Notes: a model not told the origin generated them from the letters alone. DNA of 64,000 nucleotides from Sphingobacterium spiritivorum ATCC 33861 (GCF_000143765.1 NZ_GL379770.1:124001-188000); one strand, 5' to 3'; counted from the first letter of the stretch, positions 35,081-44,765 are shown. Numbers and translations: made by a program.

Positions 35081-37312
35081 ATGAGTGAATTGCCTTTAGA
35101 TAAACAAAATACAGCCTTTATGCAGGCCGTAGCTTTCGTCAACCAAACGAACCAAAACCTTTTTCTGACAGGAAAGGCTGGTACAGGAAAGACGACATTT
35201 CTACGGTATATCAATAAGCATTCGTATAAAAAGATGGCTATAACTGCTCCTACGGGAGTTGCTGCGATGAATGCCGGAGGTACTACGCTGCATGCGCTAT
35301 TCTGGTTGCCGTTTGGTGTCTTTCTGGAGGATTATGAGATGAACTGGAGCGCGGAGGATAATAATATCTATAATAAAAGCCGTCTGTTCAGTACCATAAA
35401 GCTTACCAAACAGCGAAGAGCAATTCTACAGGAGCTGGAACTGTTGGTTATCGATGAAGTGTCGATGGTACGTAGTGATACTCTGGATGCAATAGATGTA
35501 ATATTGAAATCTGTGAGACGTGATCAGCGCCCTTTTGGCGGAGTTCAGGTGTTGTTTATAGGCGATTTATACCAATTGCCTCCGGTGGTCCGGGACTTTG
35601 AATGGTCTGTTTTGAGGGGTACTTATTCCAGTCCTTTCTTTTTCGATGCCAAAGTAATGCGGGAATACCCACCTGTCATGCTGGAGCTCAATCATATCTA
35701 TCGGCAAAAGGATGATTCGTTTATTAATTTGCTGAATAATATCCGAAATAATCAGGTCTCTAAAGATGACCTGGACCAATTGAATGCACATTATAAAGCA
35801 GATTTTGAGCCAGTTTCTTCGGATCAATATATTACGCTGACTTCTCATAACCGGCTTGCTGATACGATCAATCAGGAAGAACTGGTGCGGTTACCCGGTA
35901 AGATGCTCAATATAAAAGCAGTCATTAAGGATGAATTTCAGCAGGGATCGTATCCTACAGACGAGACACTGACCCTGAAAGTAGGTGCACAGGTCATGTT
36001 TATTAAGAATGACACGGGTGATGACCGTAAATATTTTAACGGAAAAATCGGTACAGTCAAAGAAATCAATCTGGATAAGCAATACGTGTTGGTCTCCTTC
36101 CCGGATGGATCTGATGACGTCATGGTCAAAAGAGAAACATGGGAAAATATAAGATATAATTACGATAAAGGGCAGGATGAGATCAATTCCGAAGTGCTGG
36201 GAACATTTTCTCAATACCCTTTGCGTCTTGCATGGGCAATTACGATTCACAAGAGTCAGGGACTGACATTTGAGAGAGCGATCATTGATGCGGGGACTTC
36301 ATTTGCTGCGGGGCAGGTGTATGTTGCGCTCAGCAGGCTGACCGGTCTGGAAGGTTTGATCCTGAAATCTCCGATCCCCGGACATTCCATTCGTACAGAT
36401 TTTCAGGTTGTATCGTTTATGCAACGTATGCTTCCGGAGGCCGAACTGCCGGCTGTGCTGGAGCAGTGCCAGAAAAACTACCTGGGTCAGATCTTGCTTA
36501 ACAGCTTTCGCTGGACTTCGCTGATTGACGAGACTGTAGCATTACAAACGTCTCTGGCTGACCGGAATATAGATGATAAAGCCGGAGCAGAGCAGTATTT
36601 TATTCAGGTTATAGCGGATCTTCGAAAACAAGAGAAGGTCGCACATTCATTTATCAATCAGCTCTATACGTTGCTTAGCGATAAATCCAGTCTGGATTAT
36701 ACGCGTATATGCGAGCGGACAAAATCTGCTGTGCAATGGTTTCAGTCTAAGATTGAAGATGAATTAATTAAGCCTACGTTTGAACATATCAACGCCTGGA
36801 AGATCAAGAAAAGGACAAAGAAGTATATTGATGAGCTGAATGGCCTGCATCTGGATTATAAACGTAAACTGGATCAGCTGTTGCACTGTCTGACGATTGC
36901 AGAGACGCTCATGAGCGATGGAAATATCGGTGAAGCTGTCACGCAGATGGAGAAATTTGAAAAATCCAAAGATGATCAGGTGAAGACTGCTCCAGATGAT
37001 ACGGAAACAAAAGACCTGACCAAATTAGATACCAAACAGATTACGCTGGAAATGTACCAGGATGGGAATTCTATAGAGGAAATAGCCCGGAAAAGAGGCA
37101 TGGTTGCCGGAACAATATATGGTCATCTGATTCATTTTATTGGTGAAGGAGTGGAGGCACATGAACTTATCGAACAGGATAAACTGGATAGAATCATTGA
37201 AGTGATCCGTAAACATCCGGACGCTTCGGCTTCCGAACTGAAGAGTATTTTAGGCCCTTCAGTAGATTATCCGGATATCCGTATCGGACAAAAAGTGTTA
37301 AGTGTAGATTAA
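35081..37312 (+). CDS. PIF1-like helicase with C-terminal helix-turn-helix domain
   Basis: A 743-aa SF1B helicase. Walker A GKAGTGKTT (31-39), Walker B LLVIDEVSM, motif III FIGDLYQLPPV, motif V/VI region TIHKSQGLTFERA and VYVALSRLTGLEGLIL are all present. The C-terminal part has a helical region and an HTH_40-type domain (TLEMYQDGNSIEEIARKRG, ending IRIGQKVL) as found at the C-terminus of some RecQ proteins. It should unwind 5'-3' DNA. This domain order is common in Bacteroidetes. It stands alone upstream of the ATP synthase operon. Confidence 0.85.
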   Translation: MSELPLDKQNTAFMQAVAFVNQTNQNLFLTGKAGTGKTTFLRYINKHSYKKMAITAPTGVAAMNAGGTTLHALFWLPFGVFLEDYEMNWSAEDNNIYNKSRLFSTIKLTKQRRAILQELELLVIDEVSMVRSDTLDAIDVILKSVRRDQRPFGGVQVLFIGDLYQLPPVVRDFEWSVLRGTYSSPFFFDAKVMREYPPVMLELNHIYRQKDDSFINLLNNIRNNQVSKDDLDQLNAHYKADFEPVSSDQYITLTSHNRLADTINQEELVRLPGKMLNIKAVIKDEFQQGSYPTDETLTLKVGAQVMFIKNDTGDDRKYFNGKIGTVKEINLDKQYVLVSFPDGSDDVMVKRETWENIRYNYDKGQDEINSEVLGTFSQYPLRLAWAITIHKSQGLTFERAIIDAGTSFAAGQVYVALSRLTGLEGLILKSPIPGHSIRTDFQVVSFMQRMLPEAELPAVLEQCQKNYLGQILLNSFRWTSLIDETVALQTSLADRNIDDKAGAEQYFIQVIADLRKQEKVAHSFINQLYTLLSDKSSLDYTRICERTKSAVQWFQSKIEDELIKPTFEHINAWKIKKRTKKYIDELNGLHLDYKRKLDQLLHCLTIAETLMSDGNIGEAVTQMEKFEKSKDDQVKTAPDDTETKDLTKLDTKQITLEMYQDGNSIEEIARKRGMVAGTIYGHLIHFIGEGVEAHELIEQDKLDRIIEVIRKHPDASASELKSILGPSVDYPDIRIGQKVLSVD

Positions 37313-37327
37313 ACAAAAATTATCACT

Positions 37328-37335
37328 TATATTTG
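37328..37335 (+). promoter_or_regulatory. -7 element of the ATP synthase operon
   Basis: TATATTTG fits TAnnTTTG, 50 nt before the first gene at 37386. No good -33 TTG is visible. Confidence 0.55.
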
Positions 37336-37385
37336 CCGGGTAATATGACGGAATCTGAGGCATATTCCTGATCTAACACGTAATT

Positions 37386-37604
37386 ATGGAAAAGAAAAGT
37401 GGTCCCAATAAATGGATGATGTTTATCGCTATGCCTTCTCAGATGGGGATCACTGTTTACTTATTTTATATGTTGGGTACCTGGCTGGACAAAAAGTACA
37501 GTTGGGAGAACGAGGTAGCCATGAAGGTATCTACATTTATAGGGGTAATTGTATCTATATATTATTTTATAAAACAAGCAAATCGATTGAGTAAGAATGA
37601 CTAA
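37386..37604 (+). CDS. AtpZ/AtpI-like small membrane protein
   Basis: A 72-aa protein with two hydrophobic helices (about 15-32, 45-62). Position at the head of an F-type ATP synthase operon and the pattern GTWLDKKYSW match AtpZ-type proteins, linked to c-ring assembly or cation supply. Its end overlaps the next gene by 8 nt. A chaperone role is from family knowledge. Confidence 0.75.
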   Translation: MEKKSGPNKWMMFIAMPSQMGITVYLFYMLGTWLDKKYSWENEVAMKVSTFIGVIVSIYYFIKQANRLSKND

Positions 37605-37992
37605 GAATATCCGCTATTTTATACTGTTACTGGTAGTTGGGCTAGTATTGTATGGAGTACATTATGCAATATTGAAGGGATTGGATCTGCAGGATGTATG
37701 GCAGCAGACTGATTATAAGCTATGGGGATTTTATCTTGTCGGCGGAATTTCGTCTTTGGTTATGCTGATCGTGGTTATTATCATTCATAATATGATGCCC
37801 AATAGTGTTGGGTTTGTGTTTTTGGGATTACTTACCCTGAAGATGATAGTTTCATTTCTGTACGTGAACAAAGGCTTAAATCAGCAGCCCGAAAACTTTA
37901 TTGAATATAATTTTTTGGCTGTGTTTTTTCTTTTTATCGTATATGACGTATTCATGGCGTATAAAGTTATGAATCAAGAGAATAAACAGTAA
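37597..37992 (+). CDS. Small integral membrane protein of the ATP synthase operon
   Basis: A 131-aa protein with four hydrophobic helices and little else. It starts inside the end of the AtpZ-like gene (8-nt overlap) and sits before atpB, the usual place of AtpI-like proteins. I infer an assembly role from position only. Confidence 0.65.
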   Translation: MTKNIRYFILLLVVGLVLYGVHYAILKGLDLQDVWQQTDYKLWGFYLVGGISSLVMLIVVIIIHNMMPNSVGFVFLGLLTLKMIVSFLYVNKGLNQQPENFIEYNFLAVFFLFIVYDVFMAYKVMNQENKQ

Positions 37993-38047
37993 TTTATATA
38001 AATAAAAAAAAGTTTCATTTAATCGCAAAAGATGATAAATAAAATCG

Positions 38048-38055
38048 TATTTTTG
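38048..38055 (+). promoter_or_regulatory. Second promoter, upstream of atpB
   Basis: TATTTTTG fits TAnnTTTG, 21 nt before the atpB ATG. It could add transcripts for the enzyme genes without the two small upstream genes. Confidence 0.5.
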
Positions 38056-38076
38056 CGCAAAAATTAACGAGAAAAC

Positions 38077-39162
38077 ATGGAGAGTCTAAGGAGAACGCTT
38101 CTTATTTTTACAGCAGTATTATTCACATTCAACCCTTTCCTGGCGGGAGCTAGTGAAGGAGGAGATGAGCCAAAGTCGCAATCTGAGGAGATTAAAGAAT
38201 ATAGTGAACACCATTTACAGGATGATTATTATTTTTCTTTGTTTGCAGATAAAAAAGCAGATAAGGTGTATGGTTTTCCACTTCCGGTTATCTTGATCGA
38301 TAACGGATTAAAAGTTTTCTCTTCCGCTGCATTTGATCACGGTCATGCAGTAGTTGAAAAAGATGGTCAGTATTATAAACTTTTTCACAACAAGATCTAT
38401 AAAACTGATGCTGCAGGCACATTGACTATGGATGAAAAACATCATCCGACCAATGCCAAGCCTTTAGACTTTTCGATTACTAAAAATGTTGTAGGTCTGT
38501 TGTTAGCTACACTCTTGTTGTTCTGGGGATTTTTGAGCCTTGCTAAAACATACAAAAAAGGAGCAAATACACTTCCAAAAGGAGTAGGTCGTGTGTTAGA
38601 ACCACTTGTATTGTATGTACGTGACGAAATGGCTGTGCCAAATATCGGTTCACGTTACAAAGAGTTTATGCCCTACTTGTTGTCTGTTTTCTTTCTGATT
38701 TTCTTGTTAAACTTATTAGGATTGACACCCTTAGGATTTAATGTGACAGGTAACATCACTGTAACGTTATGTCTGGCCTTGTTTACTTTTTTTATCATTC
38801 TTTTCAAAGCAAATAAAAACTACTGGAAACATATCTTCTGGATGCCGGGTGTACCTGTTCCGTTTAAAATAGTTTTGGCACCTATCGAATTGCTGGGTAT
38901 GTTTACCAAGCCCTTTTCTCTGATGCTTCGTTTATTTGCAAATATTACTGCAGGACACTCTGTAGTAATGGGATTGATTGCAATTGTTTATTTGTTTCAA
39001 ACCCAACTGACTGTAGGAGGTAGTATTGGTGTCTCAATGTTATTGACACTTATCCTAATGCTTTTGGAGTTGTTAGTGGCATTCCTTCAGGCGTTTATTT
39101 TTACTATGTTGTCTTCACTGTTCATAGGTATGGCAGTAGAGGAACACCATGACCATCATTAA
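38077..39162 (+). CDS. atpB: ATP synthase F0 subunit a
   Basis: A 361-aa subunit forming the stator half-channels. It has an N-terminal signal-like helix and a long N-terminal extension (about 140 residues, His- and Lys-rich) typical of Bacteroidetes. The C-terminal part carries the essential Arg in FSLMLRLFANITAGH, and LLELLVAFLQAFIFTML close to the end. The operon order a-c-b-delta-alpha-gamma is normal for F0F1. Confidence 0.95.
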   Translation: MESLRRTLLIFTAVLFTFNPFLAGASEGGDEPKSQSEEIKEYSEHHLQDDYYFSLFADKKADKVYGFPLPVILIDNGLKVFSSAAFDHGHAVVEKDGQYYKLFHNKIYKTDAAGTLTMDEKHHPTNAKPLDFSITKNVVGLLLATLLLFWGFLSLAKTYKKGANTLPKGVGRVLEPLVLYVRDEMAVPNIGSRYKEFMPYLLSVFFLIFLLNLLGLTPLGFNVTGNITVTLCLALFTFFIILFKANKNYWKHIFWMPGVPVPFKIVLAPIELLGMFTKPFSLMLRLFANITAGHSVVMGLIAIVYLFQTQLTVGGSIGVSMLLTLILMLLELLVAFLQAFIFTMLSSLFIGMAVEEHHDHH

Positions 39163-39200
39163 TCAGAATTTTTTTTAAATTTTTATATAATTAAATTGTT

Positions 39201-39392
39201 ATGATTCCAAATTTAGTAGGTGCAGGTTTAATCGTTATCGGTGCAGGTCTAGGACTAGGTAAAATCGGTGGTTCCGCAATGGAAGCTATCGCTCGTCAGC
39301 CAGAAGCAGCATCAAAAATTCAAACTGCAATGATCATCATTGGTGCCCTAGTAGAAGGTTTAGCATTCGGTGCTTTAATCTTAGGTAGATAA
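39201..39392 (+). CDS. atpE: ATP synthase F0 subunit c
   Basis: A 63-aa two-helix hairpin. The polar loop RQPE (32-35) and ion-binding Glu52 (GALVEGLAFG) are clear, with glycine-rich helix 1 (GAGLIVIGAGLGLG). The Gln typical of Na+-binding rings is missing from helix 1, so a proton ring is likely. It is followed by a strong hairpin before atpF, which may help make more of this high-copy subunit. Confidence 0.95.
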   Translation: MIPNLVGAGLIVIGAGLGLGKIGGSAMEAIARQPEAASKIQTAMIIIGALVEGLAFGALILGR

Positions 39393-39408
39393 TCCAATGT
39401 TACAGTAC

Positions 39409-39445
39409 AAGCACCATTTGCAACGGTTGGTTGCAAGCGGTGCTT
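39409..39445 (+). promoter_or_regulatory. Intercistronic hairpin between atpE and atpF
   Basis: Stem AAGCACC (39409-39415) with GGTGCTT (39439-39445) encloses a second stem of two TTGCAA hexamers (39418-39423 with 39431-39436). There is no clear T-tract, so it may stabilise the atpE 3' end rather than terminate transcription. Confidence 0.55.
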
Positions 39446-39499
39446 CTTCAGGTAAAAAAAGAAAAATTAAAAAGAAATAATATTTTATAATATATACAA

Positions 39500-40000
39500 A
39501 TGGAAGCATTAATTAATCAGTTTTCGTATGGTCTGTTTTTTTGGCAACTGATCATATTATTAATAGTAATCTTTATCTTAGGTAAATTTGCTTGGAAACC
39601 TATTGTTAATGCTCTGGATGAGCGTGAGACAGGTATTTCTAACGCATTAGCAGCTGCTGAGAAGGCAAAACTGGAAATGACTCGTTTGACAAATGAAAAC
39701 GAACAGTTATTAAAAGAAGCGCGTGCTGAGCGTGATCTGATTCTGAAAGAAGCAAAAGAACTTAAAGAAAAGATCGTTATTGAAGCCAGAGATCAGGCAC
39801 ATGCGGAAGGTAAGAGATTAATCGCACAAGCTAAACAGGAAATCGATACGCAAAAGACTAAAGCCCTGGCTGAAGTGAAAGCTCAGGTATCAGAACTGTC
39901 TATTGAGATCGCTCGCAAAGTGTTAAGCAAAGAATTTGAAGACCAGGGTAAACAGCAGGCATTAGTTGCTGATTTGCTTAAAGATGTTAAATTGAACTAA
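39500..40000 (+). CDS. atpF: ATP synthase F0 subunit b
   Basis: A 166-aa subunit with one N-terminal TM helix (FWQLIILLIVIFILG) and a long charged helical stalk (from residue about 35) that links a and c to delta and F1. The length and pattern are standard. Confidence 0.94.
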   Translation: MEALINQFSYGLFFWQLIILLIVIFILGKFAWKPIVNALDERETGISNALAAAEKAKLEMTRLTNENEQLLKEARAERDLILKEAKELKEKIVIEARDQAHAEGKRLIAQAKQEIDTQKTKALAEVKAQVSELSIEIARKVLSKEFEDQGKQQALVADLLKDVKLN

Positions 40001-40036
40001 TCATTCATTCAGGTTTTCAAATTATAATTTATAACT

Positions 40037-40582
40037 ATGTCAGTATTTAAAGTAGCGTCTAGATATGCAAAGTCGTTGATCGACCTGGCGCAGGAACAGG
40101 GTCAACTTGAGGAAGTGAAATCCAATATAGATCAATTCGTATCTGTGTTGAAAGAAAATTCCGGCTTGCGTGCTGTCTTAGCAAATCCGATTATTACCTG
40201 GGAAAAGAAATATGCCATCCTTGAACAGCTTTTTAAGGATAAATTTGGTACTTCCGTACTGGCATTTTTCAGAATCATGATCTTCAAGGGTCGTGGTGAG
40301 ATCCTTTATAATACAGCACAGGAATTTTTACGTGAATATAATGCGATTAAAGGTATTGTAGAAGCTACTGTTATTTCGGCAGCACCTCTTTCTGCAGAGA
40401 ATCTGGATGCATTGAAAAAAGTGATCACAGAAGAACTCCATGCACAGGTATTGCTGACAAATAAAGTGGATGCTTCCCTTATCGGAGGTTTCATCGTAAA
40501 AGTAGGCGATAAGCAGATCGATACCAGTATCGCACGTAAACTGGATGATTTAGAAAGATATTTAACTGCTCAGTCGGTATAA
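40037..40582 (+). CDS. atpH: ATP synthase F1 subunit delta
   Basis: A 181-aa OSCP/delta subunit. It has the N-terminal six-helix domain (VASRYAKSLIDLAQEQGQLEE) and C-terminal region IGGFIVKVGDKQIDTSIARKL, joining stalk b to the alpha/beta head. It sits 36 nt after atpF. Confidence 0.94.
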   Translation: MSVFKVASRYAKSLIDLAQEQGQLEEVKSNIDQFVSVLKENSGLRAVLANPIITWEKKYAILEQLFKDKFGTSVLAFFRIMIFKGRGEILYNTAQEFLREYNAIKGIVEATVISAAPLSAENLDALKKVITEELHAQVLLTNKVDASLIGGFIVKVGDKQIDTSIARKLDDLERYLTAQSV

Positions 40583-40633
40583 CGACTGAACTTGATAATA
40601 AAACAAAAATAAAAACCCCTTATAAAAATTACA

Positions 40634-42208
40634 ATGATAGAGGTAAGACCAGATGAAGTTTCGGCAATCTTGAGAGAACAATTGTCAGGCTTTAAATCAG
40701 AAGCCGAACTCGAAGAAGTGGGTACAGTCCTTACAATAGGTGACGGTATCGCTCGAATCTACGGCTTAACTAAAGTACAGTCAGGAGAGTTGGTAGAGTT
40801 TGATAACGGATTACAAGGTATCGTGATGAACCTGGAAGAAGACAACGTAGGTGTTGTACTTTTGGGCTCTTCGGAAGATGTGAAAGAAGGAGATACTGTA
40901 AAACGTACCGATCGTATTGCATCCATTCAGGTGGGTGAAGGACTTTTGGGTCGTGTTGTAAATACGTTAGGTCAGCCTATTGATGGTAAGGGACCTGTTG
41001 TAGGTGAGACATACGAAATGCCGATCGAGCGTAAAGCTCCCGGTGTAATCTACCGTCAGCCTGTAACGGAGCCATTGCAGACAGGTATCAAAGCTATCGA
41101 TGCAATGATTCCTATCGGTCGTGGTCAACGTGAGTTGGTAATCGGTGACCGTCAGACAGGTAAAACTGCGGTGTGTATCGATACCATCCTTAACCAAAAA
41201 GAATTTTACGATGCAGGTCAGCCTGTATTTTGTATCTATGTTGCTGTAGGTCAGAAAAACTCTACTGTAGCGAACATCGTTCGTGTACTGGAAGAAAGAG
41301 GCGCTATGGCTTATACTGTTATTGTCAATGCTTCTGCTGCAGATCCTGCTCCAATGCAGTTCTACGCACCAATGGCCGGTGCTGCGATCGGAGAATTCTT
41401 CCGTGATACAGGTCGTCCTGCATTGATCGTATATGATGATTTGTCTAAACAAGCGGTAGCTTACCGTGAAGTATCTTTATTACTTCGTCGTCCACCGGGC
41501 CGTGAGGCTTATCCTGGAGACGTTTTCTATCTTCACTCCCGTTTATTAGAGCGTGCTGCAAAAATCAACTCTTCAGATGAGATCGCACGTAATATGAACG
41601 ACCTTCCGGCTTCTATCAAGCATTTGGTAAAAGGTGGTGGTTCACTTACAGCTCTTCCTATTATCGAGACTCAGGCAGGTGACGTATCCGCATACATTCC
41701 TACAAACGTAATCTCGATCACTGACGGACAGATCTTCCTGGAGTCTAACTTATTCAACGCTGGTATCCGTCCGGCCATCAACGTAGGTATCTCGGTATCA
41801 CGTGTAGGTGGTAACGCGCAGATCAAACCGATGAAAAAAGTATCAGGTACCCTGAAATTGGATCAGGCTCAATACCGCGAGTTAGAGGCTTTTGCTAAAT
41901 TCGGTTCGGACTTAGATGCAGCTACTAAAGCAGTAATTGATAAAGGTGTACGTAACGTTGAAATTTTGAAACAAGGTCAATTCTCTCCAGTACCTGTTGA
42001 AAAACAAGTAGCGATCATCTATGCCGGTACAAAAGGTCTTTTCCGTAGCGTGCCTGTAAATAAGGTTCGTGCTTTTGAAGAAGACTACTTGACTCAATTG
42101 GAACAACGTCATCCTGAAGTATTAGCAGCTTTGAAAGCTGGTAAATTCTCAGATGAATTGACTGATGTGTTAGAAAAAGTTGCTAAAGAATTAGCATCAC
42201 AATATTAA
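40634..42208 (+). CDS. atpA: ATP synthase F1 subunit alpha
   Basis: A 524-aa non-catalytic nucleotide-binding subunit. Walker A GDRQTGKT (around 172-179) is in [18 protein letters not shown]; the motif [13 protein letters not shown] and the Arg finger region are present. The start at 40634 ([17 protein letters not shown]) is normal. The catalytic beta subunit gene is not in this operon. Confidence 0.96.
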   Translation: MIEVRPDEVSAILREQLSGFKSEAELEEVGTVLTIGDGIARIYGLTKVQSGELVEFDNGLQGIVMNLEEDNVGVVLLGSSEDVKEGDTVKRTDRIASIQVGEGLLGRVVNTLGQPIDGKGPVVGETYEMPIERKAPGVIYRQPVTEPLQTGIKAIDAMIPIGRGQRELVIGDRQTGKTAVCIDTILNQKEFYDAGQPVFCIYVAVGQKNSTVANIVRVLEERGAMAYTVIVNASAADPAPMQFYAPMAGAAIGEFFRDTGRPALIVYDDLSKQAVAYREVSLLLRRPPGREAYPGDVFYLHSRLLERAAKINSSDEIARNMNDLPASIKHLVKGGGSLTALPIIETQAGDVSAYIPTNVISITDGQIFLESNLFNAGIRPAINVGISVSRVGGNAQIKPMKKVSGTLKLDQAQYRELEAFAKFGSDLDAATKAVIDKGVRNVEILKQGQFSPVPVEKQVAIIYAGTKGLFRSVPVNKVRAFEEDYLTQLEQRHPEVLAALKAGKFSDELTDVLEKVAKELASQY

Positions 42209-42225
42209 TAAGATATGAGTAACGA

Positions 42226-42255
42226 GTATTGAGTATAGAGCCTTATACTCAATAC
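42226..42255 (+). repeat. Hairpin made of GAGTA-type repeats between atpA and atpG
   Basis: Stem GTATTGAGTATA (42226-42237) pairs with TATACTCAATAC (42244-42255) around a 6-nt loop. Several TGAGTAT/ATACTCA copies surround it (about 42216-42280). It resembles a dispersed intergenic repeat more than a terminator, and no T-tract follows. Confidence 0.55.
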
Positions 42256-42287
42256 ACAATACTCAGTGCTCAAATCTCAATTATAGT

Positions 42288-43181
42288 ATGGCAAATTTAA
42301 AAGAAGTAAGAAACCGTATTACATCGGTATCATCGACGCAGCAGATCACAAAAGCCATGAAAATGGTGTCAGCCGCTAAATTAAAGCGTGCTACCAATGC
42401 TATTGTGCAACTACGTCCGTATGCTACCAAACTAAGAGATATCCTGGCAGATGTATCTGCGAGTGTAGAAGGAAATGACTCTCCTTTTACAAAAGATCGT
42501 GAGCCGAATAAAGTGCTTTTGATTGTCGTATCATCTAACAGAGGACTTGCAGGTGCTTTCAATGCGAATGTAATTAAAGCAACTAATAATCTCGTTGCTT
42601 CAAAATATGCTGAACAGCTGAGAAAAGGTAATGTAAGTATTATCGCTATCGGTAAAAAGGGAAATGACTTTTACGCTAAGCGTGATGCTTATCATGTGAT
42701 CGCCAATCACAGTGATTTGTTCGCCGAATTAAACTTTGAGAATACGTCAAAGATCACTGAGTTTGTGATGGAACAATTCAAATTAGGAAACTTTGATCGC
42801 GTAGAAGTAATATATAATCAGTTTCGTAATGCTGCAGTACAAGTACTTACTGCGGAACAGATTCTGCCTCTATTACCAGGCGAAGACAGTAAACCAAAAG
42901 ATAAACAACCTAAAGAAGTCGATTATATTATCGAGCCATCTAAAGAAAAGATTATTGAGGAACTGATCCCTAAAGCAATCAAGACACAACTCTATAAAGC
43001 GATTCTGGATTCTCATGCTTCTGAACACGGAGCACGTATGACAGCTATGGATAAAGCAACAGAAAATGCCGGAGATCTTTTGAAAGCATTGAAATTGTCT
43101 TACAACCAGGCACGTCAGGCTGCTATTACAACAGAACTTACAGAGATCGTTTCAGGTGCTGCTGCACTATCTAACGGATAA
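42288..43181 (+). CDS. atpG: ATP synthase F1 subunit gamma
   Basis: A 297-aa central-stalk subunit with the two long helices at the ends: NRITSVSSTQQITKAMKMVS at the start, ending YNQARQAAITTELTEIVSGA. The length is typical. It is the last gene of the operon before a bidirectional terminator; atpD and atpC must be elsewhere. Confidence 0.95.
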   Translation: MANLKEVRNRITSVSSTQQITKAMKMVSAAKLKRATNAIVQLRPYATKLRDILADVSASVEGNDSPFTKDREPNKVLLIVVSSNRGLAGAFNANVIKATNNLVASKYAEQLRKGNVSIIAIGKKGNDFYAKRDAYHVIANHSDLFAELNFENTSKITEFVMEQFKLGNFDRVEVIYNQFRNAAVQVLTAEQILPLLPGEDSKPKDKQPKEVDYIIEPSKEKIIEELIPKAIKTQLYKAILDSHASEHGARMTAMDKATENAGDLLKALKLSYNQARQAAITTELTEIVSGAAALSNG

Positions 43182-43200
43182 GCGTAATTTTTATATAAGG

Positions 43201-43232
43201 AAAAAGGGGAAATCGATAGATTTCCCCTTTTT
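43201..43232. terminator. Bidirectional terminator between atpG and fabH
   Basis: A perfect 14-bp stem (AAAAAGGGGAAATC 43201-43214 with 43219-43232) and 4-nt loop. A-run and T-run ends allow use by both convergent genes. Confidence 0.9.
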
Positions 43233-43259
43233 GTTGTATTCAAGATAGTATTTAAGGCC

Positions 43260-44306
43260 TTACCATCTGATCAATGCTGATCCCCAGGTAAAGCCAGCTC
43301 CGAATGCGGCAAGGCAAACCAGATCTCCTTCTTTGATCTTTCCCTCTTCCCAGGCTTCACACAAGGCAATAGGTACTGAAGCGGCAGTTGTATTACCATA
43401 TTTCTGGATATTATTAAATACCTGATCATCTCTTAGTCCAAGTGTTTTTTGCACATATTGAGAAATTCTCAGATTCGCCTGATGTGGGATGAGCATATCA
43501 ATATCAGTAGAAACGAGGTTGTTTTTTGCCAGTGCTTCACCAATTACTTCAGGGAATTTGACGACTGCTTTTTTGAATACAGCCTGTCCGTCCATATATG
43601 CCGAAGTCGAACCATCTTCCAGCATTTCTTTTGTCATATACAGTCCGCCAAGTTCCTGATCCGGCCATTGAGGAGGATTGTCCAGCCACTTACCCGCAGA
43701 AGCTCCCGGATAATACATCGCCAGTTTTTCTGCATCTGCTCCGTCAGAATGAAGATGAGTGCTTAGAATGCCTTTTCCGGCGTCCTGTGTGGGTTGTAAA
43801 ACGACAGCTCCCGCTCCGTCTCCGAAGATAACAGATACCGAACGGCTTCTCGTTGCAAAATCCATAGCAAAGGATTGCTTCTCGGAGCCGACAACGAGAA
43901 TATTTTTGTACATTCCGGTTTTGATAAACTGATCTGCCACCGATATAGCATAGATAAAACCCGAACATTGATTGCGGATATCAAGTGCACCTATTTCTTT
44001 CATTCCCATTTCGCGTTGCAGCAGTACACCACAGCCTGGAAAGTAATAATCCGGAGACAGCGTCGCAAAGATCACAAAATCAATTTCCTCAGCTGTCGTA
44101 TTTGCGCGTTCAATAGCGATTTTAGAGGCTTCGATAGCCATCGTGGTCGTAGTTTCACCTAACCGGTCGGCATAACGACGTTCCTTGATCCCGGTACGTT
44201 CCTGAATCCACTCATCACTGGTGTCCATAAAACGGGTGAGATCATTATTGGTATACACATTTTTTGGGACGTAATAGCCTATCCCGGCAATTTTGGATTG
44301 AAACAT
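43260..44306 (-). CDS. fabH: 3-oxoacyl-[acyl-carrier-protein] synthase III
   Basis: A 348-aa condensing enzyme that starts fatty-acid synthesis from acyl-CoA and malonyl-ACP. The catalytic triad is present: Cys114 in IRNQCSGFIYA, His in PHQANLRI and Asn in YGNTTAASVP. The C-terminus FGAGFTWGSALIRW is typical. It has its own -7 box and diverges from clpS. Bacteroidetes often hold more than one FabH-like gene, so this may be one of several. Confidence 0.93.
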   Translation of the reverse strand: MFQSKIAGIGYYVPKNVYTNNDLTRFMDTSDEWIQERTGIKERRYADRLGETTTTMAIEASKIAIERANTTAEEIDFVIFATLSPDYYFPGCGVLLQREMGMKEIGALDIRNQCSGFIYAISVADQFIKTGMYKNILVVGSEKQSFAMDFATRSRSVSVIFGDGAGAVVLQPTQDAGKGILSTHLHSDGADAEKLAMYYPGASAGKWLDNPPQWPDQELGGLYMTKEMLEDGSTSAYMDGQAVFKKAVVKFPEVIGEALAKNNLVSTDIDMLIPHQANLRISQYVQKTLGLRDDQVFNNIQKYGNTTAASVPIALCEAWEEGKIKEGDLVCLAAFGAGFTWGSALIRW

Positions 44307-44335
44307 ATTTCTTTATCTTACAATTTTAAGAACTT

Positions 44336-44343
44336 CAAAATTA
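44336..44343 (-). promoter_or_regulatory. -7 element of fabH
   Basis: TAATTTTG on the minus strand (plus-strand CAAAATTA) fits TAnnTTTG, 29 nt before the ATG at 44306. It lies 20 nt from the clpS -7 box, so the divergent promoters share an intergenic region of 69 nt. Confidence 0.5.
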
Positions 44344-44363
44344 CACAATTTTTGAAAATTACT

Positions 44364-44371
44364 TACTTTTG
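44364..44371 (+). promoter_or_regulatory. -7 element of clpS, 4 nt before the ATG
   Basis: TACTTTTG fits TAnnTTTG and ends 4 nt before the ATG at 44376. This predicts a transcript starting at or within a base or two of the start codon. Confidence 0.6.
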
Positions 44372-44375
44372 TATC

Positions 44376-44657
44376 ATGAGTGTACAGACACAAGAGGAAA
44401 CCTATTCATTGGAGGAGATTTTGGCAGCAGCTAAAAGCTCTAACAGACTTATTCTGTGGAATGATGAGACCAATACTTTTGACCATGTTATTGAATGTTT
44501 GATGAAACATCTTCAATATACCGAAAAACAGGCTGAACAGATCGCCTGGAAGGTACATACTGAAGGTAAATGTGCTATTCTGGAAGGATCGTTTACAGAA
44601 ATGGAAGTGTACAGAAAGATATTCAAATCCGAAGGACTTACGGTTTCTGTTGAGTAA
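44376..44657 (+). CDS. clpS: ATP-dependent Clp protease adaptor protein ClpS
   Basis: A 93-aa adaptor that delivers N-degron substrates to ClpAP. The core ILWNDETNTFDHVIECLMKH with the Asn/Asp recognition residues and EQIAWKVHTEGKC is conserved. I choose ATG 44376 (MSVQTQEETYS) because the upstream in-frame stretch contains the -7 box. It is followed 108 nt later by the outer-membrane receptor gene. Confidence 0.92.
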   Translation: MSVQTQEETYSLEEILAAAKSSNRLILWNDETNTFDHVIECLMKHLQYTEKQAEQIAWKVHTEGKCAILEGSFTEMEVYRKIFKSEGLTVSVE

Positions 44658-44765
44658 ACTTTGTTTGTTGAGGTGACTTGAATTCTTCGTAATAATGCGG
44701 TTACGAATGGTCGATTGCAAGTAAAAAGAAGCATTTTTGCTTTTCCATTTGTAATCATATACAGC

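Noticed and set aside
37386..43181. Missing atpD and atpC as a sign of a broken ATP synthase operon.
   Set aside because: The operon ends at a clean terminator before convergent fabH. Separate atpDC loci are normal in Bacteroidetes.
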